DNA of 64,000 bases from Sinohyriopsis cumingii (Eukaryota; Mollusca; Bivalvia; Unionida; Unionidae), in contig CM068832.1 in assembly GCA_028554795.2 (NCBI GenBank), positions 88,832,511 through 88,896,510 on the forward strand, read 5' to 3'. Under the pieces are notes generated by a model. It was not told the origin of the DNA. It did not search any database and saw only the letters and a program-made list of their open reading frames with translations. The position numbers were made by a program, and so were the translations under genes. Shown here one piece after another: positions 52,001 through 61,724 of the stretch (position 1 is its first letter; each line of letters opens with the position of its first letter).

Positions 52001-52543
52001 TACACAATTTATTTTTGAAAATTTCATGGGTGCCAATTTATCAACGTTGGGTTTTTTATTTATCTCATAGATTCCATAAATAACCGCTGTTACAGGATAC
52101 GCTCGCTCATAATACGATTTGTCAATACCCGTCAACAGACCCGGTCTGGAATTTTTACTTAATATGGCAATTTTATTATTACCAATTACAGGATCATATT
52201 TGTCACGGATAATCCAGCTACCTGTTTCTGTTAATACAATAAATTTTACTCTGAAGAAATATTTTTGATTGCCCTCATATTCAGTGATGTAGTTAATGAT
52301 AGTTGCCGCTCGCTTGTCATTCATTGTAGCGTCCTTGACAGTATTGCGAATAATCTTGAACGTTGACCATGTATGCGATGCACCATCCGTGTAAAATTCT
52401 TTTTTGGCGTCGTGAATTTTCGAGATCAAACTTTTATTTTTCGGATCAACCAAATCTCGTACTGGTAAGTTTGGAGATAATCTGTCGAGGTTGAATTTAT
52501 ATTTAACAGGCCTAGTTTGCGATAATTTCTCAAACTCGTTCAT
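49061..52543 (-). pseudogene. Fused polymerase / SF1 helicase / HNH gene of element 2
   Basis: About 1160 codons with few lesions, so this copy shows the architecture best. The N-terminal ~250 residues are unrecognised. The polymerase-like part has VISVDMVACYPGSFLGYGD and VRVATDSFQIS. The SF1 helicase has NGPGGCGKTT, IIIWDEICTVS, CGDHGQPPPF and YAMTIHSSQGLT. The HNH end has CASC, FTVDRKDNSRGHT and TCLECNRGRG. Breaks: TAA at 51797, one extra T near 50442, and the A-run near 49293. A 12-base palindromic insertion lies at 51680. It would replicate and perhaps nick the element's DNA. Confidence 0.78.
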
Positions 52544-52585
52544 ATAATTAAAACAAATATTTAAATACAAAATATTATACATACA

Positions 52586-52831
52586 ATGTCTGAATGCAGA
52601 TGGTTGATGATCGGTTCAGTAAATCGATGCATCAAATCCTGTAGAGGTGAATTTTGTTGGATGCACTTACAGGACATACGGCGGGGGAGTCTAGGACCAA
52701 TACCGTGTCTCCGATGTGGTGTTGGGGTGCGAGGCAAAACAGAATTATGTGGAATGTGCGGTGGAAAACGGTTCAGAGAACTTAAAAGATATTATGACAA
52801 AAAAAAAATAATAATGGTGAAAACGCTATAA
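52586..52831 (+). CDS. Cysteine-rich zinc-binding protein, 81 aa
   Basis: Intact. C4, C15, C19, C24, H27 and then CLRC and CGMC (about 40-60) mirror the protein at 9276. Basic end RFRELKRYYDKKK. It starts 42 bases upstream of the polymerase start on the opposite strand, so the two share a promoter. Confidence 0.7.
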   Translation: MSECRWLMIGSVNRCIKSCRGEFCWMHLQDIRRGSLGPIPCLRCGVGVRGKTELCGMCGGKRFRELKRYYDKKKIIMVKTL

Positions 52832-52900
52832 AATCCGTGGAGGATTATATATCAAGATTTCAGACAAACAATGATTTAAACAAATAATATTATTGTATAA

Positions 52901-53398
52901 ATGGAGCAAAATATATTTGTCCCACATCCTGTCATTAAGAATCACGAATCAGATCGTAATGGCATGATTAGAAATTGCATGTTGAAGAGACCGGTTGGTA
53001 CTGTTGATAATACTGGCTATCTTAGATTTACTGTTGGAAATAAAAGATATCTCTGTCATCGATTTACGTACGAGTGTTTCTTCGGAGTGATCAAAGATGA
53101 TCTCGTTATTGATCATGTTGACGGAGATCCTCAGAACAACTCCTTATCCAATTTACAAGCTATCTCACAGAGTGAGAATAATACACGTGGTAATACTGGA
53201 AGATGTAAGACAGTTTCTAGAAGGGTGATCAAGGCCACAAACACAGAAACTGGTGAAGTAATTATATTTCGTTCGATATGTTCTGCTGCGAAATATTTTG
53301 ACATTCACCCACATTCAGTACAAAAAGTAGCAGAAAATATATATAAAACCGCTTTCTCAAAACAATATAAACAGAGAATCACCTTCCGATGTCAATAA
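52901..53398 (+). CDS. HNH homing-endonuclease-like protein of element 2
   Basis: 165 residues, intact, homologous to 15613-16080. CHRFTYEC, VIDHVDGDPQNNSLSNL and SICSAAKYFDIHPHSVQKV show HNH and NUMOD-type parts. Ends with ten extra residues (RITFRCQ end) relative to element 1. Confidence 0.8.
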   Translation: MEQNIFVPHPVIKNHESDRNGMIRNCMLKRPVGTVDNTGYLRFTVGNKRYLCHRFTYECFFGVIKDDLVIDHVDGDPQNNSLSNLQAISQSENNTRGNTGRCKTVSRRVIKATNTETGEVIIFRSICSAAKYFDIHPHSVQKVAENIYKTAFSKQYKQRITFRCQ

Positions 53399-53622
53399 TT
53401 ATCATCACCACATTGAATTATTTTTTTTGGGTCAGAAATTACTACTTACCTGAAGGGGGATAACTGCGTTGAGCATATTCATGTAACTGAGTTACTTCCC
53501 CTTGACCGTGTTCATTGTGTAATAGTAGATCCGTTGCAGAGGAAAACCCAAGAAAAATCCCCGAATCATGGGTTTTTCCAGATTTCTCAAATATATATAC
53601 TGGCCTCATACGCTGTGTTTTG
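53399..53622 (+). other. Non-coding segment with U1-like 5' motif and a strong hairpin
   Basis: ACTTACCTG at 53445-53453 equals the 5' end of U1 snRNA and is followed by AAGGGGGATA, pairing with CCCCTT at 53499. GGAAAACCCA and TGGGTTTTTCC (about 53539-53582) form a 10-base stem. No Sm site is placed as in U1. This segment has no counterpart in element 1. A 9-base match can arise by chance in a window of this size. Confidence 0.25.
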
Positions 53623-54215
53623 CCTCTAAACTTGCTAGGCTGCGGTGGCAGACTAGGAGTTATGGGGCCGCCTCTAAACTTGCTAGGCTGCGGTGGCATA
53701 CTATTAGTTATGAGGTTTAATGTTGTGTTTTGCCTCTAAACTTGCTAGGCTGCGGTGGCAGACTAGGAGTTATGAGGTTTAATGTTGTGTTTTGCCTCTA
53801 AACTTGCTAGGCTGCGGTGGCAGACTAGGAGTTATGAGGTTGTACTGTCTTTACATGTATCCTTGAACTTGCTAGGCTGCGGTGGCAGACTAGGAGTTAT
53901 GGGATTTCTTGTGCCCGTTGAACTTTGGTAGAATGCGGTGGCAATCTACGAGTTCTGGGTTGTAAATATATGTTATGTGTGTCCTCTAAACTTAGTAGAA
54001 TGCGGTGGCAATCTACGAGTTTAATGAGGATTATCTTTACCCTCTTGGGCCTCTGTTTGACGGGTTAGGGGCTCTCACAGGCGGTAGTGTTTCGTATACC
54101 CGTTGAAGTTGATAGAATGCGGTGGCATTCTACGAGTTCTGGGTTGTAAATATATGTTGTGTTCTGTGTATCCTCTAAACTTAGTAGAATGCGGTGGCAA
54201 TCTGCGAGTTTAATG
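53623..54215 (+). repeat. Nine GGTG-loop hairpin repeats of element 2
   Basis: Units near 53629, 53677, 53738, 53800, 53865, 53920, 53988, 54105 and 54178 share TGCGGTGGCA at the tip. Two stem types occur: CTAG...CTAG with CTGC/GCAG, and GTAGA...TCTAC with TGC/GCA. AACT/AGTT closes both. In the copy at 54105 the stem TAGAATGC/GCATTCTA is perfect. TGTAAATA follows several copies. Confidence 0.75.
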
Positions 54216-54301
54216 AGGCTGTAAATACGTGTTGTGCCATCCCGACGAACTCGCTATAGGGAATAAAAAAAAAATTATTTTAAAGATTTATATATTATAT
54301 A

Positions 54302-54677
54302 ATGAACCATGAAAATATCAAAGACATTATTTCTGCTATCAAAAAACTAGAAGAAAACGGAATTAATATATCTGATGAACTAAATCCTGAAAAAAATAAT
54401 ATCTGATTTTGAAACGTTAGAAGAACTTAAGAATGAAAATAAGTACGTTCTATCATCTCAGTATAAGTTCATAAAGCGGATTCAGGCAGCTATGTTTCAA
54501 ACACTAGCTATGGTGAACGATGATCAAGTAAATGAATTTGTTCCTCTTTCTGTCGCAGTAGAAAAGGCCAGATCGGGATTATCCAGCGAGTATCAAACGA
54601 AAAAAACAATCAGTACCCGCATAAGATACTTAAGAAAAATTATGTCAGCAGGTAACGACCAAAGCAACTCTGTCTGA
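54302..54677 (+). pseudogene. Small helical protein gene, element 2 copy
   Basis: Starts MNHENIKDIISAIKKLEENG. One extra A near 54395 shifts the frame; homology then continues to TGA at 54677 (about 125 codons in all). The lesions of element 1 are absent here. Confidence 0.55.
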
Positions 54678-55640
54678 ATTATAATTTATTTATTCTGGGA
54701 TTATATTTATTCTGAATTATTATTTATTTATTCTGGGATTATATTTATTCTGATTTATTCTGGGATTATATTTATTCTGAATTATTATTTATTTATTCTG
54801 GGATTATATTTATTCTGAATTATTATTTATTTATTCTGGGATTATATTTATTCTGAATTATTATTTATTTATTCTGGGATTATATTTATTCTGAATTATT
54901 TTATTTATTCTGAAATATTTTATTTATTCTGAATTATTTTATTTATTCTGAAATATTTTATTTATTCTGAAATATTATATTTATTCTGAAATATTTTATT
55001 TTTTCTGAAATTGATTTGTTAGTTGGTACTCAGATTTATATAAAATGATCAAATTCATAATTTTGATGGGTTAGTTGATACTCAGAATTATATAAAATGA
55101 TCAAATTCATAATTTTGATGGGTTAGTTGGTACTCAGAATTATATGAAATGATCAAATTCATAATTTTGACGGGTTAGTTGGTAGTCAGAATTATTCTGA
55201 ATTATTATTTATTTCTGAAATTGATGGGCTAGCTGGTACTCAGATTTATTCTGAATTATCATATTTATTCTGAATTATTATTTATTTCTGAAATTGATGG
55301 GTTAGTTGGTACTCAGATTTATATAAAATGATCAAATTTATAATTCTGATGGGTTAGTTGGTACTCAGATTTATATAAAATGATCAAATTTATAATTTTG
55401 ATGGGTTAGTTGGTACTCAGATTTATTCTGAATTATTTATTTTTTTCCGAATTATTATTATTTTTTCTGAATTATTATTATTTTTTCTGAATTATTATTT
55501 ATTTATTCTGAAATTGATGGGTTAGAATCATACAAACCGATCAAATTTATAACTCTGATGGGTTAGTTGGTACTCAGATTTATGTAAAATGATCAAATTT
55601 ATAACTCTGATGGGTTAGTTGGTACCCAGATTTACTATTT
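54678..55640 (-). repeat. AT-rich repeats and 52-bp satellite array of element 2
   Basis: Up to about 55010, TTTATTCTGAATTATTATTT-type units repeat. From 55010, 52-base units (GATGGGTTAGTTGGTACTCA...AATTCT) repeat with interruptions. The satellite matches that of element 1 on the opposite strand. Open frames here are low-complexity. Confidence 0.85.
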
Positions 55641-55662
55641 ATTTTATTTTCTGAATTGTAAA

Positions 55663-55895
55663 TTAGATCGTCGGGTAAAGTTGCCTGATTCTCTAATTGA
55701 TTTTAGTTGAATAAAATATCAAAACCAGTAAAAATCAGTAAAATCAGCTCAACTATCAGTAAAATTAGCTCAAATATCAGTAAAATTAGCTCAAAAAATG
55801 TGTAATTTTTTACTGATTTACTGGTTTTTACTGGTTTTGATATTTTATTCAATTAAAATCAATTAGAGAATCAGGCAACTTTACCCGACGATCTA
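55663..55895. repeat. Fold-back element, ~85-bp perfect inverted repeat
   Basis: TTAGATCGTCGGGTAAAG at 55662 is mirrored by CTTTACCCGACGATCTAA ending near 55896. The arms stay complementary for about 85 bases, through AAATATCAAAACCAGTAAAA. The spacer holds three TCAGTAAAATTAGCTCAA repeats. TTA/TAA at the ends could be a target duplication, making this a MITE-like insert. Not found in element 1. Confidence 0.7.
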
Positions 55896-55969
55896 ATGGA
55901 CAAAATCACCCAAAATGGGTAAAATACCCCTCAAAAACACGATGTTTGTTGATTTTTCACTGAAATTCA

Positions 55970-56176
55970 GAAAAAATAAAATATTTCTGATAAAATAAAA
56001 TAAAATAAAATAAAATATTTCTGATAAAATAAAATAAAATAAAATAAAATAAAATATTTCTGATAAAATAAAATAAAATAAAATAAAATATTTCTGATAA
56101 AATAAAATAAAATAAAATAAAATAAAATATTTCTGATAAAATAAAATAAAATAAAATAAAATAAAATAAAATATTT
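55970..56176. repeat. (TAAAA)n arrays separated by TATTTCTGA
   Basis: Six blocks of 3-7 TAAAA units, each followed by TATTTCTGA. No gene; the long open frame through it is pure low-complexity. Confidence 0.85.
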
Positions 56177-56224
56177 CTGTTCCACTCCTTATTTTATTCA
56201 TTCTGGAATATTATTTTTTTTAAG

Positions 56225-56467
56225 TTGATCGACTTTAATACAGGAGTGTGCATAATTTAGAATCTGATCTCTGTTGCAAATGATCTCGATAATATGTTTT
56301 TGACTGAGCTCATCTAACTGTTCTTGTGTTAATAAGAAATCCTTACTTCAATATTCATCAATAACTAAATTAACGTTAAATTGTTCTGTGTTTTGTGAAA
56401 ACATTGTTCTGATGGCGTTTTCAAGTACTTCTTTGTCATGTATAAAAACCCTCACGTGCTGGTACAT
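56225..56467 (-). pseudogene. 90-aa protein of virion operon, nonsense codon
   Basis: Matches 18798-19070 from MYQHVRVFIHDKEVL onward. A TGA stands near 56347 where element 1 has a glycine codon. The 3' end differs between copies. Confidence 0.6.
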
Positions 56468-56489
56468 TATATAATATTTACTTGATTAA

Positions 56490-57938
56490 TTAAGATTTCA
56501 CATACAGATTTATTACAAGCTCTTCTCCACGTATGTCAATTAAGCGATCAAGGTGGTCTGTGAGCTTAAAATTTATTCGTGTTAACATATTATTTTGACA
56601 CCGCAGATACACAGGATTAGTTGGTTCTTGCACGATTAAACTTCCAGGGGAAACTTGTGGTGTAAATGTATATAAAATATATCCTTGTTGAGCCTGATTT
56701 GATCTTCCGAGATTTATTTGATAACTACCATCGACTACGTCACAAACCAGATTGACCACTATCGTGCTGGTTATATTAACGATTCCCGGAGATACGTGTC
56801 TGCCGCCGCCATGTGGATCATTATTATGTCTGAGAACAGTTGGATGTGGTGCTAGTTTTCTCCACGCATCGAGTATTTTAGGAAAATATTCATCAATGAC
56901 ATCATTGACAGATTTTCTTAATCCATCTGGATTATAATCAGGAAGCTTAAACGTTACAATGTCAGCTTTGGGTATTTTGTATTTGGTTGCAAAAAACCTT
57001 CTATGATCGCCCGAGGATTCAAAAACCAGGTTTATGATTCTATTATGAAAATATTCAATAGTATCAGCTATATTATTTAAAATTTCTATTCGTTTAATAA
57101 TTTCTTCACGCGTAGATGTCAGATAAGACAAATATTCTCGAAAACTATCACGTAAATTGTCTAGTTGTTCTTTATGGTCTGAATTTATGATACTAATGAC
57201 ATTACTGATATTTATATCGTAAAATGAATTATACAGGTTATTACCGCCATCAGCGTTGTGTAAGAGCCAATAGTACTCACCAATATTATTGACACGAAAT
57301 TGATCCCGTTTATCCCATAGCCGTTTTTCTATGTTCCACCAGAAACTTGTATAATTCATTTTAATATTATGATGAAAACTTTTCGATGATGTAAAATCAT
57401 CCCGAGTTGGTTCTGGTGGTCCTTCATACACCGGGGGAACATCCGGCCAACCTAGTACGGATCTTATCGTGGATTGATAAATATCAACGACATAATCAGG
57501 AGAATGTATTTCAACCGTCGAGGACAGCGTCGGTTCATGAACGTTGATTGATATTTTTGCTTCTTTTCCGGTTATTGATTTTATTCTACGCTGAAATTCG
57601 TCATTGATTTCTTCAATCTCATAACTACCAGTGGGTATTCCAACATCTATCCAGTCAGGAGTACCATCTGGTTTGTTCTTGTTAGCAAATACAAGCAAAT
57701 TATTTGCTGGTGTACCATTAAATGATTTTGATCTGATATTTGGCCAGCTGTAATATACCCGTAATTGAGCTAACGCTATTTCTTTAACTGGAATTGCAGT
57801 AGGAAAATTAATACTAAATTCAGGATCAGATGAACTTACCGAGATCATCGTTATCTTTGGCGGAGTTGTGTTAGTCACGATCTGCTGGAGTAATTCGGTC
57901 ATTATTAATACTTGTATCTTTAATACCGATACCTTCAT
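56490..57938 (-). CDS. Penton-like minor capsid protein, 482 aa, intact
   Basis: The only complete copy in the window. The N-terminal domain has SVSSSDPEFSINFPTAIPVK and LAQLRVYYSWPNI, the repeated opening of this capsid family. A helical middle (about 200-320) precedes a C-terminal jelly-roll-like part ending with MLTRINFKLTDHLDRLIDI and GEELVINL. In related elements these are vertex or minor capsid proteins. Either ATG at 57938 or the one 14 codons later (MTELLQQ, shared by both elements) may be used. Its start lies inside the -1 frame of the membrane-protein gene. Confidence 0.75.
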   Translation of the reverse strand: MKVSVLKIQVLIMTELLQQIVTNTTPPKITMISVSSSDPEFSINFPTAIPVKEIALAQLRVYYSWPNIRSKSFNGTPANNLLVFANKNKPDGTPDWIDVGIPTGSYEIEEINDEFQRRIKSITGKEAKISINVHEPTLSSTVEIHSPDYVVDIYQSTIRSVLGWPDVPPVYEGPPEPTRDDFTSSKSFHHNIKMNYTSFWWNIEKRLWDKRDQFRVNNIGEYYWLLHNADGGNNLYNSFYDINISNVISIINSDHKEQLDNLRDSFREYLSYLTSTREEIIKRIEILNNIADTIEYFHNRIINLVFESSGDHRRFFATKYKIPKADIVTFKLPDYNPDGLRKSVNDVIDEYFPKILDAWRKLAPHPTVLRHNNDPHGGGRHVSPGIVNITSTIVVNLVCDVVDGSYQINLGRSNQAQQGYILYTFTPQVSPGSLIVQEPTNPVYLRCQNNMLTRINFKLTDHLDRLIDIRGEELVINLYVKS

Positions 57939-58354
57939 GATATATTTTAGTTATCATTGAAAACTCGAAATCAGATATAATTCCATCACTGAGACTAGCT
58001 GATAACAACGAGGATAATTTCGAGTATGCTACCGTCGTTGTATGTAATTTTATTATGTAATCGGATAATTTTTCGTTCGTGCAAGTACATATTTTTTTGC
58101 GATGATATTAAGCACTCCTGCAATAGTTGTTGCTGCTGAGATACAAATAGTTACGGCTACTGGTGCCATCATTGTCACTTCTGATAATATAACACCAGTT
58201 CCAGCAACAACAGCGGATACTGAATAAACAATCACATCAACGATAACTAATCGTCGTCGATATTTTTTACTTTTACTGTATATTGTTCGACTTGATCTTT
58301 TAGCGCCGCCTGCCATTCACGCGCTTGATTGTATCTGTATTGTGCACCATCCAT
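57871..58354 (-). pseudogene. Two-helix membrane protein, N-terminal frameshift
   Basis: Begins MDGAQYRYNQAREW at 58354. One A fewer than in element 1 near 58270 breaks the N-terminus. The two membrane segments (LVIVDVIVYSVSAVV and AATTIAGVLNII), the A_AAA_AAA heptamer (58092-58098) and both downstream frames (zero frame to 58053, -1 frame to 57871) are all retained. Confidence 0.65.
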
Positions 58355-58360
58355 ATATTT

Positions 58361-59401
58361 TTATGCAGTAACCAATTGAGGTGTTTCAGCTACAAATTTC
58401 AAACACCACCAGTAAGATGTTGCGTTTAATGTCTTATCAGCTGCTTCCAAAATAAATTCCTCTTCGGTTCCGCTATTTAATATAACAGATACAACCCCGG
58501 AAAACCTATCGGTTGAATGACGCCATAGATACGTTGTAAATATTTCAAATTTTGCAGCACTGAACACAGACAACTTGTACACGCCAGTGACTGTTGCGGT
58601 ATATTTGACAGTTTTATTTTGCTGCGACCACGTTGCAAATCCCGATGATACTGTGTATACGATGTTTGTGATATGCCCGGGAGTTATTCCAGCTGGAATT
58701 TTAATCAGACCGGTTTTGTTAACGATCTCAGGAATCCCCGCTACGACGTCTTGCTGTGTTTGTTCGATCGTGCCAATGTTGGTCTTGATATCTTGCTGTG
58801 TTTGTTTGATCGTGTCTAGGTTAGTTTTGATATCAACGAGTTTTATGTCAATGGTGTGCGGAGTGCGGAATTCTTCTGCGGTTCTTTGATGGTTTCTTCG
58901 AAATCTTGCAAAAGCGCCCACGTGAACGTCATACTCAGCCCGCAGCGTGGATAATTTACCATTTACGGTGTCGACGTACTGTTTTGTTGCTGCGTCTTCG
59001 TCGGATGTTGGATCTCTTAAAACTGCTATTTTATTTCCGTTCATGCTAAGTTCACCAGTTATTGTGTTGCCGGTGTTTCTCACACGATTAGCAACGCTTC
59101 TAGCAATTTCATCTCTGATGGTTGCAAACGACATACTTGAATCCCTGATTTTGCCGCTGTCAGTAAACACAGGAATATTATCTGTAACCGCACCGAGTAC
59201 TCGTCGAACTATATCATTCCATCTGATATTGCTCGTTTTTAGTTTACCATATCGATCTTGAAAAATAACAACTTCATCTGGGTCAACTCCAGCCAGGTTC
59301 ATGATATCAGCAAGTTCATCTTTAGTCGCATACTTCGACAGATCAACATCGCCGGATGTTCTCTTAACGCGTGAGGATCTTCTTCCGTAAATATCAACCA
59401 T
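58361..59401 (-). CDS. Fiber-like protein, 346 aa, intact
   Basis: The N-terminal DVDLSKYATKDELADI and GKLKTSNIRWNDIVRR are followed by GELSMNGNKIAVLRDPTSDEDAATKQYVD. That signature (MxGNKI...DP...DAATKxYVD) is common in phage tail fibres and Polinton fiber proteins. A heptad part with duplicated TIKQTQQDI/TIEQTQQDV units (about 205-232) suggests a trimeric coiled stalk. The C-terminal ~110 residues look like a compact beta head. It probably binds a receptor; that is inference. Starts upstream of the membrane-protein gene, same strand. Confidence 0.7.
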   Translation of the reverse strand: MVDIYGRRSSRVKRTSGDVDLSKYATKDELADIMNLAGVDPDEVVIFQDRYGKLKTSNIRWNDIVRRVLGAVTDNIPVFTDSGKIRDSSMSFATIRDEIARSVANRVRNTGNTITGELSMNGNKIAVLRDPTSDEDAATKQYVDTVNGKLSTLRAEYDVHVGAFARFRRNHQRTAEEFRTPHTIDIKLVDIKTNLDTIKQTQQDIKTNIGTIEQTQQDVVAGIPEIVNKTGLIKIPAGITPGHITNIVYTVSSGFATWSQQNKTVKYTATVTGVYKLSVFSAAKFEIFTTYLWRHSTDRFSGVVSVILNSGTEEEFILEAADKTLNATSYWWCLKFVAETPQLVTA

Positions 59402-59425
59402 TATATTTTAAGATCCAAGATCTGC

Positions 59426-59941
59426 TTAAAACGCTTTACGCGCAACGAATCGGTTGCTTGTATAATCATGCACGACTTTATGTGGCGGTTTGGATGATTT
59501 TGATACAGCGTTAAGTACATTAATTACTTCACGGCCACATATTGGCGGATCTGTCATTGTTTGTGTGGGTAGCGTTGAATACCAAACTTTACAACCAGAG
59601 GTTCTTGCGTGAAGTGGTGCGACATACTTGATAAATTCAACGGGTGGAGCTAACCCGTATGAATCAAAATAAACGATTCCACGTGGATCAACCGCGTATG
59701 ATACCCAATGAGTACCGGGTCCTGAATTCGAGTCGAGATTAATAATACCTGTTTCAAGTTTATTCGGTTGTTTTGGTAATTGATCTCGCATAAAAACACC
59801 TCTAAAGGCTTTTATTTGAAATCGTTTAGCAGCATCAAGTAAATCAAAATTTGATGCTGGAACGTCAAACGTGGAAGCCTCAGACCTCTTTCCCAGCGAG
59901 ATCCCGGCAATCTTAGGCCGCGTCCCTTTTTTTGTATCCAT
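59426..59941 (-). CDS. Adenain-type (C5/Ulp1-like) cysteine protease, 171 aa
   Basis: Intact. H78 in GPGTHWVSYAV, D93 in GIVYFDSYGL, Q127 in LPTQTMTDPP and C135 in ICGREVI reproduce the His-Asp/Glu-Gln-Cys order and spacing of the adenovirus maturation protease. It would cleave virion precursors. Starts 29 bases inside the pX-like gene, so the two are probably made from one mRNA. In element 1 the equivalent has lost 16 bases. Confidence 0.85.
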   Translation of the reverse strand: MDTKKGTRPKIAGISLGKRSEASTFDVPASNFDLLDAAKRFQIKAFRGVFMRDQLPKQPNKLETGIINLDSNSGPGTHWVSYAVDPRGIVYFDSYGLAPPVEFIKYVAPLHARTSGCKVWYSTLPTQTMTDPPICGREVINVLNAVSKSSKPPHKVVHDYTSNRFVARKAF

Positions 59942-60308
59942 TTCCAGTTGCTTTCTTTAGAGCCATTCCAGCAGCTGTTCCAACAGCACCTAACGCGGCT
60001 GGTTTTGCTACGGCTGGAGCAGCAGCAGCTATTAACGCTGGAATAGTCGCAAGAAGTGGAAATATACCACCCATTTTAACCATGTCTTTGATGGCGCTCG
60101 GAGAAAGATGAAATTGTACTCCGGTTTTTGATTCTAGGGCTTTATTGAAATGTTTAATCTGATTATTTGTCAACGATAATTTGTTTGGACCACCACCAAT
60201 CTGATCTCGTTTTAGTGATATTTTAGTTCCGCATTTGTTGGCGTTTATTGATTGAAGCTTTTTTACATGACCAGGAGTCAGAGTAACATTAACATGACCA
60301 TACGACAT
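59913..60308 (-). CDS. pX-like virion protein of element 2
   Basis: 131 residues, intact, nearly identical to 22473-22868. Three amphipathic repeats, then an alanine-rich hydrophobic segment (IPALIAAAAPAVAKPAALGA) and a basic end. Confidence 0.65.
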   Translation of the reverse strand: MSYGHVNVTLTPGHVKKLQSINANKCGTKISLKRDQIGGGPNKLSLTNNQIKHFNKALESKTGVQFHLSPSAIKDMVKMGGIFPLLATIPALIAAAAPAVAKPAALGAVGTAAGMALKKATGNGYKKRDAA

Positions 60309-60342
60309 TTTTATATAAAATATATTTTTCTAAATAACATGA

Positions 60343-61715
60343 TTAAATATTTTCCACTGGTGCATCAATGACTCTCATTCGACCACTACCGCCTTCAAGT
60401 AACATGGCTTTATCGCTAAGTATGACCGCGATTGCTCTATAATCAACACCACCTGTATTTAATGTTGCTTTAAGATGTATATCAACGACAGATTGTTTTG
60501 ATAGATCAAGATGTTCTAATGAAAAATAATAAATCGGATACAAAGTTCTGAAATCATGTTGCTATATTTGCTATCCAGTATCAACATTTTGATCACGTCC
60601 CATGAATGACATTAAACAATGATATGCACGTCCTATATGATTCTGTTCATATTTAGTTGTATATTCTCTGTTGGTTCTTGTTGTCCGTTTATCCGTAAAG
60701 AAATATCTGTGACACCTAGTTTATCAAATATCATATGAGAGTGAGTTTGTGAGTTTAATTGATTAGTTTCCTGAAACGCAATAAAAATATGTCGTGGTGC
60801 AGAAACACCCTGTTGTGATGCTATATGCTATGTAAACTGACCGTTAACGTTAGTTTGCATACTGTCTGTGCTTGTTTTTAACCATGACAACAAGGATTTA
60901 CCACCAGTGTCCATGAAAGAAATTAATTTTTGTTCTACTGTGATCGTTGGAGTCATTACCGGCATCCATAGTGAAAGTTTCGATAATATTACTTTACCAG
61001 CATCACCAAGAGGTCTACACAGAGCATCGTTATCATCACCCTTTCTTACAAGAACTACCGTGTGTCTAGCTCCAAAAATAACCTTTCTAAAATTTCTACA
61101 AAATCCAAAAATATGCGATAGTTGAATTGTACATGAGAATCTTCTATTGTCTCCTATCAACATACTTCTACGCGCTGTAAATCCCAAGTTGAAATTATCA
61201 ACAAAACCTTGAACCACTGGCCACACATCAGCATCCGCGTTATCGGAAAAATTTCTTATTCGTCTTATATTATACGGATCGCTTTCAGGGTGATTGGAGT
61301 TATCTTTCACAAACATCATTGTGGGACCTGCTGATCTTGTATAATCATCAGAATGTCTTGCTAATCCTATTATTGTTGTAGCAACGTCTACATCTTTCTG
61401 AATCGATTCGATATTTTTTCCATCGATCATGTAAGTGGCGCTATCAAACAGTGCCATGATCCCATTGTAGACAAAACCAACTTTTACTGCACCTCCGTAA
61501 TTAGTATCATCCGTTTTTATAATTGTACCTTCTACCTCAAGAAAAGCCTGAGCGGGTAAAAGGTATCTACTTGTGTCATGAACTTGTAGTTCAATTCTTC
61601 CACGTTGATTTGGTATTCGTGCTTCATAAGAATAAAACTGATAATCACATACCGATTCATTTTTAAGGACAGGTGCTTCCATGTCAAATGCTGTGTCTGA
61701 TATACGCTTGAACAT
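60343..61715 (-). pseudogene. Double-jelly-roll major capsid protein of element 2, broken
   Basis: Same gene as 22903-24265. TAG near 60828 replaces a Trp codon, and frame damage lies between about 60545 and 60660. YNGIMALFDSATYMIDGKN and YFSLEHLDLSKQS are present. The lesions differ from those of element 1. Confidence 0.8.
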
Positions 61716-61724
61716 TTATTATAA

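Noticed and set aside
53623-54215. Hairpin repeats as integron attC sites
   Set aside because: AACTT...AGTT hairpins look superficially similar, but there are no core sites, no cassettes and no tyrosine integrase.
55893-56201. Long frames through the TAAAA array
   Set aside because: Pure low-complexity F/I/L/Y translation in two overlapping frames; a repeat artefact.
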